The notes under the pieces were generated by a model. It had not been told where the DNA came from. It searched no databases and saw nothing but the letters and a program-made list of their open reading frames with translations. A stretch of DNA of 6,905 nucleotides from the NCBI GenBank assembly GCA_023412845.1, contig JAEZRH010000066.1, positions 1 through 6,905 of the forward strand, in the 5' to 3' direction. Shown one piece after another: positions 1-4,836 of the stretch (within the stretch, counting starts at the first letter, position 1; the number at the start of each line of letters is the position of its first letter). This DNA comes from Bacillota bacterium (GTDB taxonomy: Bacteria; Bacillota; Clostridia; Oscillospirales; Acutalibacteraceae). Position numbers and translations under genes: made by a program.

Positions 1-428
1 GCAGCGAAAACGGCCGGATGGAATATACGAACCCGGACATCGCGCAGGAATTCGCACAGTCCACGGGAATCGATCTGCTTGCGGTAGCGATCGGGAATGC
101 GCACGGGCATTATACAGCCGTTCCGAAGCTCCGCTTTGATATTCTGGAGCAGATCCACCGAAAAGTTCAGGTCCCGCTCGTCCTGCACGGCGGCACGGGA
201 ATCACCCCCGAGGATTTCCGCACCTGCATCCGCTATGGGATCAGGAAAATCAATATCGCCACGGCAAGCTTCGACGCCCTGACGCAGCAGGTGGAACAGT
301 GTCTTGCGCTTCCGCAGAAGCACGACTATTTCTCCCTGAGCGAAGCCATGGTGGAAGGCGTTTATAAAAATGTCAAACGCCATATTCAGATTTTCAACAA
401 CCAACTGCCGCTGAACGAAATCGAATAA
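1..428 (+). CDS. Class II ketose-bisphosphate aldolase, C-terminal part (5' end outside window); iolJ-like by context
   Basis: About 141 C-terminal codons are visible. The frame is open from base 3 and ends at TAA 426-428, so the true start lies to the left and the ATG at 18 is internal. Class II (zinc-dependent) aldolase marks are clear: AVAIGNAHGHY, whose His in 'AHG' corresponds to a zinc ligand; VPLVLHGGTGI, with a second zinc-ligand His and the phosphate-binding Gly loop; and KINIATA, equivalent to the NVDTD/NVATE strand of the family. The first zinc His would lie upstream. The family cleaves ketose bisphosphates to dihydroxyacetone phosphate plus an aldehyde in the cytoplasm. The gene sits 17 bp before iolC in the same direction, with iolB after it. 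The most likely substrate is therefore 6-phospho-5-dehydro-2-deoxygluconate, giving malonate semialdehyde (the IolJ role). Fructose- or tagatose-bisphosphate aldolase cannot be excluded from sequence alone. Family assignment is firm; substrate is inferred. Confidence 0.9.
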   Translation, partial: SENGRMEYTNPDIAQEFAQSTGIDLLAVAIGNAHGHYTAVPKLRFDILEQIHRKVQVPLVLHGGTGITPEDFRTCIRYGIRKINIATASFDALTQQVEQCLALPQKHDYFSLSEAMVEGVYKNVKRHIQIFNNQLPLNEIE

Positions 429-445
429 AAAAGAAGGATGAGGCA

Positions 446-1462
446 ATGCAATACTTACAGTTCGATAACAGCCGGAAATATGACCTGACCCTGCTGGGAA
501 GAATCGCCATCGACTTCAATCCGGTCGATTACTTCAAGACCCTGGCGGAAAGCACGACCTTCAAAAAATATGTGGGCGGTTCGCCCGCCAACATCGCCGT
601 GGGGCTTTCCCGGCTGGGAAAAAAATGCGGGTTCCTCGCCCGGGTGTCGGACGACAGATTCGGCGATTATGTGACGGAATACTGCCGCAAGGAAGGAATC
701 GACGTTTCGCATATCCGCCGCTGCACGAACGGGGAAAAAATCGGCCTTACGTTTACGGAGATCCTCAGCGAACAGGAAAGCAGCATCCTGATGTACCGCA
801 ACAAAATCGCCGATCTGCAGCTGTCGACCGAAGACGTCGACGAAGACTATATCAAACAGAGCAAGGCCCTGCTGATTTCCGGCACGGCCCTCGCGGAATC
901 CCCTTCGAGGGAAGCCGCGCTGAAAGCCGCATTTCTGGCCCGGAAGACGAACACACCCATCATCTTTGATATCGATTACCGCGCATACAACTGGAAATCA
1001 AAAGATGAAATCGCCATTTACTATGCCCTTGTGGCCGGACAGGCGGATGTGATCCTGGGGTCCCGCGAAGAATACGATCTGACCCAGCAGCTGATCCAGC
1101 CGGGCATGTCCGATATTGAAACGGCCTCCTACTGGCACAAAAAAGGCGCAAAGATCGTCGTGATCAAACACGGCAAAGAGGGCTCCACCGCATATACGAA
1201 CGACGGACAGGATTTCTCCATCAGACCGCTGCCGATCAAGAGGCTGAAAGGCTTCGGCGGAGGCGACGGCTACGCTTCAGCATTCCTTTACGGGCTGCTG
1301 GAAGGCTGGGATATTCTCGACTGCCTTGAGTTCGGCAACGCCTCGGCTTCCCTGCTCATCGCCAGCCACTCCTGTTCCGACAGCATGCCCACGGTTGAAG
1401 CCATAAAGGCATACATCAAAGACTGCAAGGAAAAATACGGCGAATCCATCGAAAAGATTTAA
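446..1462 (+). CDS. iolC: 5-dehydro-2-deoxygluconokinase IolC (PfkB family)
   Basis: A 338-residue PfkB/ribokinase-family sugar kinase of normal length. It starts at an ATG preceded by AGGATGAGG (435-443). Visible marks are the N-terminal strand DLTLLGRIAIDF (13-24), the substrate-binding glycine motif GGSPANIAVGLSRLG (44-58), FDIDYR (174-179), the nucleotide-binding strand VVIKHGKEGS (238-247) and the C-terminal PfkB signature FGGGDGYASAF (270-280) with catalytic-base Asp274. IolC phosphorylates 5-dehydro-2-deoxy-D-gluconate at O6 using ATP, in the cytoplasm, just before the aldolase step. YVGGSPANIAVGLSRLG and the FG-GD-YASAF form are typical of IolC rather than of KDG or ribokinases. The aldolase lies 17 bp upstream and iolB 131 bp downstream, so co-transcription is likely. 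The anion-hole motif reads GGGD in place of the common GAGD, a conservative change that should not abolish activity. Confidence in function is high because family and context agree. Confidence 0.93.
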   Translation: MQYLQFDNSRKYDLTLLGRIAIDFNPVDYFKTLAESTTFKKYVGGSPANIAVGLSRLGKKCGFLARVSDDRFGDYVTEYCRKEGIDVSHIRRCTNGEKIGLTFTEILSEQESSILMYRNKIADLQLSTEDVDEDYIKQSKALLISGTALAESPSREAALKAAFLARKTNTPIIFDIDYRAYNWKSKDEIAIYYALVAGQADVILGSREEYDLTQQLIQPGMSDIETASYWHKKGAKIVVIKHGKEGSTAYTNDGQDFSIRPLPIKRLKGFGGGDGYASAFLYGLLEGWDILDCLEFGNASASLLIASHSCSDSMPTVEAIKAYIKDCKEKYGESIEKI

Positions 1463-1503
1463 GCTGAAATTCCCGGCCGTTTAAAATCGGTTCAAGGCCA
1501 TAA

Positions 1504-1527
1504 TCGTCGCTTCGCAGGAACCGACGG
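1504..1527 (+). other. Intercistronic hairpin between iolC and iolB
   Basis: CGTCG (1505-1509) pairs with CGACG (1522-1526). After a C-C mismatch, TTC (1511-1513) pairs with GAA (1518-1520) around a GCAG tetraloop, and a T-G wobble can close the base. There is no T tract after it, so it is not a standard terminator. In an iolC-iolB transcript it would be an 8-bp interrupted stem about 40 nt after the iolC stop codon. It could protect the upstream mRNA or mark a processing site. It is read from sequence only. Confidence 0.4.
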
Positions 1528-1542
1528 CGGAAATAAACTTGT

Positions 1543-1593
1543 AAAAAGGAGAACAGGATGCGCATATAGCCTGCACATCCTGAAAGATTCAAT
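1543..1593 (+). promoter_or_regulatory. iolB translation leader: strong Shine-Dalgarno separated from the start by a hairpin
   Basis: The only strong ribosome binding site before iolB is AAAAAGGAG (1543-1551), 42 nt upstream of the iolB ATG at 1594. Between them CAGGATG (1554-1560) pairs perfectly with CATCCTG (1576-1582). After one C-A mismatch, GCA (1562-1564) pairs with TGC (1572-1574), leaving a 7-nt loop, TATAGCC. When folded, about 13 unpaired nucleotides remain between the Shine-Dalgarno and ATG 1594. That is long but near a usable distance. The nearest purine run to ATG 1594 is only GAAAGA (1582-1587), a poor site. The layout suggests structure-assisted initiation, or translational control involving the mini-ORF that uses the same Shine-Dalgarno. 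The pairing is seen directly; the function is inferred. Confidence 0.5.
1558..1569 (+). other. Three-codon leader mini-ORF (Met-Arg-Ile-stop) in frame with iolB
   Basis: ATG CGC ATA TAG begins 6 nt after the strong GGAG at 1548-1551, which is ideal spacing. It ends in TAG exactly eight codons before the iolB ATG and in the same frame. Its ATG lies inside the 5' arm of the leader hairpin. It may be a translated leader that affects iolB expression through re-initiation or hairpin opening. Alternatively it is the remnant of an older iolB start broken by a nonsense change. Homologues of iolB typically begin close to the MDHIFGYPDFD segment, as far as I recall the family. That favours 1594 as the protein start and a leader role here. 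Confidence 0.4.
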
Positions 1594-2370
1594 ATGGATC
1601 ATATTTTTGGATACCCGGACTTTGACAAAAACGGTGAAAAAACGCTGACCGGCGCGGCAGGCGATTTCGCCTTCACTATGATGGACATCAAAGTTTACCG
1701 TCTTGAAAAGGGAAAAAGCATTTCTTTTTGTTCCCCGGATCAGGAAACGGCCCTGCTTCTGGTCCAGGGCAACGTCACCTACCGCTGGCAGGGCAAGGAA
1801 GTTTCCGCCAAAAGGGGCGATTTCATCAAAGAAGGAGCTTTTTGCCTGCACGTCTGCAAAGGAGTCTCCGCGTCCGTCACGGCACAGGAAAAAAGCGAAC
1901 TTCTGGTGCAGAGCACGGCCAACGGCGGCTTGTTCGAAAGCAAATTCTATACGCCCGAAACCACGATTGAAGAAACTTTCAGCAAGAATCAGTTTGAAGG
2001 AAAAGCCCAGCGCTCCGTCCGGACTTTTTTCGATTACCACACCGCGCCCTATTCCAACATGGTGATGGGAGAGATCATCGTTCCCCAGGGCGGATGGTCA
2101 AGCTATCCGCCGCACCAGCACCCCCAGCCGGAAGTCTATTATTACCGTTTTGAAAAGCCGCAGGGCTTCGGCGCCTGTTTTATCGGCGAAGAAGCCAAAA
2201 TGATCAGGGACGGCAGCTTCTGCGCGATTCCCGGCGGCCTTACGCACCCGCAGGTAAACGCTCCCGGCTACCCGATGTATTATGTCTGGATGATCCGGCA
2301 CTTTGAGGGGAATCCCTGGACCGACCGTATTTTCGATCCGAAGCACGAGTGGCTTTTAAACGAGCCCTGA
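1594..2370 (+). CDS. iolB: 5-deoxy-glucuronate isomerase IolB (KduI/IolB cupin family)
   Basis: A 258-residue protein, close to the roughly 270 residues usual for IolB. It is a bicupin, with a degenerate N-terminal cupin (about 25-110) and a metal-binding C-terminal cupin (about 140-255). The diagnostic segment WSSYPPHQHPQPEVYYYRF spans 168-186. Likely metal ligands are His174, His176, Glu180 and the later His218 in GGLTHPQ. FDPKHEWLL near the C-terminus is also IolB-like. The enzyme isomerises 5-deoxy-D-glucuronate to 5-dehydro-2-deoxy-D-gluconate in cytoplasmic myo-inositol breakdown, producing the substrate of IolC encoded just upstream. The start at 1594 is chosen because a TAG at 1567-1569 closes the frame upstream and the protein aligns to the family from MDHIFGYPDFD. 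It has almost no Shine-Dalgarno of its own (see the leader entry). It is the last gene before the terminator, so it ends the operon. Confidence 0.93.
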   Translation: MDHIFGYPDFDKNGEKTLTGAAGDFAFTMMDIKVYRLEKGKSISFCSPDQETALLLVQGNVTYRWQGKEVSAKRGDFIKEGAFCLHVCKGVSASVTAQEKSELLVQSTANGGLFESKFYTPETTIEETFSKNQFEGKAQRSVRTFFDYHTAPYSNMVMGEIIVPQGGWSSYPPHQHPQPEVYYYRFEKPQGFGACFIGEEAKMIRDGSFCAIPGGLTHPQVNAPGYPMYYVWMIRHFEGNPWTDRIFDPKHEWLLNEP

Positions 2371-2436
2371 GCCGGTTGCAGGTCCTTTCCGGCTCCGGAA
2401 CGGTATTTTCAGAAAAGACATTTTTGATTTTTCGCC

Positions 2437-2486
2437 AAAAGCGGACGTGTGCCTGGAACGAAAGCACACGCCCGCTTTTTATTTTT
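2437..2486 (+). terminator. Rho-independent terminator of the iol operon
   Basis: AAAAGCGG (2437-2444) pairs with CCGCTTTT (2472-2479). After one A-C mismatch (2445/2471), CGTGTGC (2446-2452) pairs with GCACACG (2464-2470), leaving an 11-nt loop. The stem is followed by TTTTT-A-TTTTT ending at 2486. It lies 66 nt after the iolB stop codon and faces the convergent MGMT-family gene. On the other strand only a TTTT run follows the stem, so it may act weakly in that direction too. Confidence 0.9.
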
Positions 2487-2508
2487 ACACATGATTTTTT
2501 ATCACGAT

Positions 2509-2862
2509 TCAGAATTCTATATCTGTTTTAAAAACGGAGCGCTTTAAATCTACATTGCCGGCCTCCGTGAACCTGACGCCCTCGGCCTCAAGCAGTTCCC
2601 GCTGTCGTATAAAACCCGGCGCGAGCCTACCCGCATGGTTGACGACCCTGTGGCAGGGAACGCCAGGCGGCGCAAAATGAAGCGCGCGTCCCACCCGACG
2701 GGCGTTCCGCGGAGCTCCGAGCAAGAGCGCGAGCTGCCCGTAAGTAGCCACTTTTCCCCTCGGGATCTTTGCAACCAGTGCGTAGACCCTACCGTCGAAC
2801 TGTAACTCTTTCGTCTCAACCGCCTGTTTCCGATGATAAAATCTCACGCCGCCCGCCGGCAT
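2509..2862 (-). CDS. MGMT-family methylated-DNA--protein-cysteine methyltransferase, short single-domain form
   Basis: A 117-residue protein consisting almost only of the C-terminal DNA-binding/active-site domain of O6-alkylguanine-DNA alkyltransferases. IPRGKVATYGQLALLLG (33-49) is the helix-turn-helix entry with the family Tyr41. ARRVGRAL (54-61) carries the arginine-finger region, and GVPCHRVVNHAGRL (67-80) holds acceptor Cys70. Family members move an alkyl group from O6-alkylguanine to this Cys irreversibly. Alkyltransferase-like (Atl) proteins have Trp in place of this Cys. This one keeps Cys, so catalysis is possible, but full-length Ogt/Ada enzymes carry an extra N-terminal domain that is absent here. 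The start is an ATG with GGAG 10 nt upstream; a GTG at codon 6 is the only nearby alternative. It is the last gene of the minus-strand run, 91 bp after the DUF434 gene. Repair enzyme or damage-sensing MGMT-like protein: the family is firm, the exact activity is not. Confidence 0.87.
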   Translation of the reverse strand: MPAGGVRFYHRKQAVETKELQFDGRVYALVAKIPRGKVATYGQLALLLGAPRNARRVGRALHFAPPGVPCHRVVNHAGRLAPGFIRQRELLEAEGVRFTEAGNVDLKRSVFKTDIEF

Positions 2863-2889
2863 GACGGGGCAGCTCCGTTTCCCTCAAAA

Positions 2890-2921
2890 GGTCATATGAC
2901 CCGCAGGCCGCTCCGCCTGCG
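2890..2921 (-). other. Palindrome plus hairpin in the DUF434-MGMT gap
   Basis: GGTCATATGACC (2890-2901) is a perfect 12-bp palindrome. It directly adjoins a second inverted repeat, CGCAGGC (2902-2908) with GCCTGCG (2915-2921) around a 6-nt loop. Read on the minus strand, the 7-bp GC stem comes first, then the palindrome, then TTTT. That could be a weak or partial terminator after the DUF434 gene, or an mRNA processing or stabilising element. The palindrome could instead be a dimeric repressor site before the MGMT-family gene. The sequence does not decide between these. Confidence 0.35.
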
Positions 2922-2953
2922 AGGCCTCCGCGCCTTCCGATCCTTCCCATAAA

Positions 2954-3703
2954 TCATTTTTCCGGTTCCGTGCCGTGCGGCGCCCGCATGTCGTCCGGCG
3001 AAGACAGATCGACGAACGGATAATCCGGCAGGCAGTCCCGCAATACGGTGTGCGAGAGGTTGAACCAGCTTCCGCACCGGTCGAGGATGACCGAATCTCC
3101 CGTCGCAACGTTTGCCTGATTGGAAAGCAGGCCGTCGATATGGTCCTCCGTCCGGACGGTGACAACGAATGGAAAGCCCTGAAGCGTCTCACGCACCTTC
3201 TGCGCCAGACGGCCCGCATTGGACACCGGCGCATCGAAGTAAAATTCCGCCGCTGCAGCGCCGTGTCTTTCCAGCACCGCGCCGATCATTCGGATCGCGC
3301 AGTCGGTTTCGGGGATCAAACGGTACGTTCCATGCAGACCGGCGAGGTCACGCACGGCACCATCCATACACAGAAGCAGCGTGCCGCGGCAAAGCGCGAT
3401 CTCAAGCGGGATGATAAGGTTAAACCCGTCGATCCGCAGGGTCTCCCCCGCAAGATCAGTCTTCTGCTTCCGCCTCCGGTTCCGCAGTCCGGCATCGTCC
3501 GCCGTAGCGCGCAGAAGCGCCATCCTCTGCCGCGCGCTGAGCTGATAACGGTCGCCCACGAACGTGACGCAGCGCCCGATCTCGTACCCGCGGTTCAAAA
3601 GACAGGCCACGTCCCCCTGCGCACGCCTGAGGAGGCGGAGGCTTTCGCGGGAAAACTCAACAGCGTCGCCCGGCAAAAAGCCGCGTCTCGCCTGTTCCTG
3701 CAT
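2954..3703 (-). CDS. DUF434 (COG2454-type) protein with PIN/NYN-like motifs, function unknown
   Basis: A 249-residue protein that I recognise as a DUF434-type protein of Clostridia and archaea. The N-terminal region contains LLNRGYEIG and FVGDRYQLSARQRMALLRAT (48-67), which is characteristic of the family. The C-terminal half contains LRIDGFNLII (89-98), MDGAVRDLAG (113-122), YFDAPVSNAGRL (155-166) and ATGDSVILDR (200-209), then WFNL. Spaced acidic residues in IDGFN (Asp92), YFDAPVS (Asp157) and TGDS (Asp203) resemble the metal-binding pattern of PIN/NYN nucleases such as YacP-like RNases. That link is my inference, not an established function. The start is the ATG at 3703, with AAAGAGGG ending 7 nt upstream. 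A longer reading from 3793 would add 30 basic, low-complexity residues, overlap the previous gene and lack a good Shine-Dalgarno. No signal peptide or membrane segment is seen. It sits 73 bp after the DUF2156 gene, probably on the same transcript. Confidence 0.75.
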   Translation of the reverse strand: MQEQARRGFLPGDAVEFSRESLRLLRRAQGDVACLLNRGYEIGRCVTFVGDRYQLSARQRMALLRATADDAGLRNRRRKQKTDLAGETLRIDGFNLIIPLEIALCRGTLLLCMDGAVRDLAGLHGTYRLIPETDCAIRMIGAVLERHGAAAAEFYFDAPVSNAGRLAQKVRETLQGFPFVVTVRTEDHIDGLLSNQANVATGDSVILDRCGSWFNLSHTVLRDCLPDYPFVDLSSPDDMRAPHGTEPEK

Positions 3704-3776
3704 GCTGTTTCCCTCTTTCGCCCCGCGGCCGTGCTTTCCCCGTCCAGGCAGCCGGAAAGGCCGCGTCCGCTCTCTT

Positions 3777-4691
3777 TCATGGAAGGCCCGCATTCATGAT
3801 CCACAGCTGCGGGATACATTTGACGGTGCTTTTTTCAAGGAGTTCCACCGGATGGTAGGAAAGCTTCGACTTGCGAAGACCGGCGTCGCCCACGTCCTCT
3901 TCGCGGTTGATGAACTCCGCGTCGCCGGCAAAATGCTTCACAAACTCCTGCACCATCACCTGATAGCAGCCCTGATAGCTGATATCCGCCTTTTCGATAT
4001 GGACGAAAACGGTGTCGCGCACACGCTCGCCGACGGAAAAAGCGATAATTACGCCGTTCACGGTCAAAAAGCCGCCGAACATGGGATATTCCCGGTAATG
4101 CTCCAGGACTTCGGCCGTTTTTGCGGCTTCTTCCCGGGCCACGGGACTATCCTTCTGAAACCGCGCAATAAAATCGGCATAAAAAGAACGCACGCGCCCG
4201 ATATTTTCTTCGGTTATCTCCTGAAACGCATAATCCGGATACATGCGCTGAAATCTATGGATATGATTCCGCTGCCCGTCATATTTTTTCCCGGAGAAAT
4301 TGGCAAGGTCCTGCGCCCGGTAGAGATAATCGAACCAGTCGCGGGTGGGAATGACCTGGGCGTCCGGATACCGATGCTTCAAAATGGGAATTTCGCCGTT
4401 CGGCACCGTGCAGTAAGCCAGCGGAATGCCGCTTTCCGCACAGTACCGCTCGATCTGTTCCAAAGCGCCGGACGGGTCTTTCCCCAGCGGGACCGTAAAG
4501 GCGGTGACCCCGCCCAGGTATTTCACCTGGAACACCAGCGTGTCGTTGTATAAAGCGTACCGGGTATGAAAAAAATCCCTCCACATAAAGATTCCGCCGA
4601 CGGAATAATCACAGATTTTGGTATTCTGCATGGCAAGATATGGCCTGACTGTTTCGATATCGGATAATTTGAGGTCCGTAAAATTCAGCAT
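3777..4691 (-). CDS. DUF2156 / LPG_synthase_C domain protein (soluble GNAT-like aminoacyltransferase relative)
   Basis: A 304-residue soluble protein matching the DUF2156 family, which is related to the C-terminal catalytic half of MprF-type phosphatidylglycerol lysyltransferases and folds as tandem GNAT domains. Diagnostic stretches are KICDYSVGGIFMWRDFF (25-41), DYLYRAQDLANFSGKKYDG (121-139) with RNHIHRF, GGFLTVNGVIIAFSVGE (206-222), HIEKADISYQGCYQVMVQEF (231-250) and EFINREEDVGDAGLRKSKLS (259-278). MprF itself has many N-terminal membrane helices. None are present here, so this is not a lipid flippase or synthase of the usual kind. Transfer of an amino acid from aminoacyl-tRNA is a family-based possibility, with acceptor unknown. 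The ATG at 4691 is the only sensible start. Its purine-rich sites AGGA (4708-4705) and AGGAG (4715-4711) lie unusually far away, at 13 and 19 nt. A promoter and a 5' hairpin precede it. It heads the probable DUF2156-DUF434-MGMT unit. Confidence 0.85.
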   Translation of the reverse strand: MLNFTDLKLSDIETVRPYLAMQNTKICDYSVGGIFMWRDFFHTRYALYNDTLVFQVKYLGGVTAFTVPLGKDPSGALEQIERYCAESGIPLAYCTVPNGEIPILKHRYPDAQVIPTRDWFDYLYRAQDLANFSGKKYDGQRNHIHRFQRMYPDYAFQEITEENIGRVRSFYADFIARFQKDSPVAREEAAKTAEVLEHYREYPMFGGFLTVNGVIIAFSVGERVRDTVFVHIEKADISYQGCYQVMVQEFVKHFAGDAEFINREEDVGDAGLRKSKLSYHPVELLEKSTVKCIPQLWIMNAGLP

Positions 4692-4730
4692 AAAAAGAAA
4701 AAATTCCTATCTCCTAAAATAATTTAATTG

Positions 4731-4757
4731 GCGGCGTCTCCTGCGCCGGAGCGCCGC
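4731..4757 (-). other. GC-rich hairpin in the leader of the DUF2156 gene (attenuator or terminator-like)
   Basis: GCGGCG (4731-4736) pairs with CGCCGC (4752-4757). After a one-base bulge, CTCC (4738-4741) pairs with GGAG (4748-4751), leaving a 6-nt loop. On the minus strand the stem is followed by an A/T-only run containing AATTAAATTATTTT and then AGGAG. It could end transcripts from the desulfurase-TtcA unit, whose stop codon is 80 nt upstream. It could also act as an attenuator within the leader made from the promoter at 4785-4813. The tract is not a clean U run, so termination would be weak. Confidence 0.5.
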
Positions 4758-4784
4758 GATCCCCTGCATTTCCCACAGGTCTTT

Positions 4785-4813
4785 AGTATAAACGCTTTAC
4801 CCGCAAAAATCAA
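4785..4813 (-). promoter_or_regulatory. Sigma-A-type promoter for the DUF2156-DUF434-MGMT genes
   Basis: On the minus strand TTGATT (4813-4808) is followed by exactly 17 bp and then TATACT (4790-4785). The -35 matches TTGACA at 4 of 6 positions and the -10 matches TATAAT at 5 of 6. It lies in the short gap after the TtcA-family gene, pointing toward the DUF2156 gene. A start near 4778 would give a leader of roughly 85-90 nt that includes the GC-rich hairpin. Confidence 0.6.
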
Positions 4814-4836
4814 TGCGGATTCAAAAGCGCAAGCCG

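Noticed and set aside
270..1290. GGGD in place of GAGD in the IolC signature as a sign of an inactive kinase
   Set aside because: The catalytic Asp and surrounding Gly residues are kept and the change is Ala to Gly. The rest of the protein is intact, so loss of function is not supported.
1567..1569. TAG read-through (for example pyrrolysine) joining the mini-ORF to iolB
   Set aside because: It would add only 12 non-conserved codons, and no Pyl machinery is visible. A leader ORF or start shift is simpler.
2387..2400. Inverted repeat TTCCGG-CT-CCGGAA after iolB, as a terminator
   Set aside because: The loop is only 2 nt and no T tract directly follows. The much stronger terminator is at 2437-2486.
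3704..3793. N-terminal extension of the DUF434 protein from the ATG at 3793
   Set aside because: The extension is basic and low-complexity, overlaps the DUF2156 gene and lacks a good Shine-Dalgarno. The ATG at 3703 has AAAGAGGG at 7 nt.
2975..3799. Long open frame on the + strand opposite the DUF434 gene
   Set aside because: It is the complement of a clear DUF434 coding frame. The translation is Arg/Pro/His-rich with no recognisable motif, as expected from GC-rich antisense DNA.
3564..4553. Open frame of over 300 codons on the + strand opposite the DUF2156 gene
   Set aside because: It runs across two minus-strand genes and shows no family motif, and the minus-strand DUF2156 signature is unmistakable.
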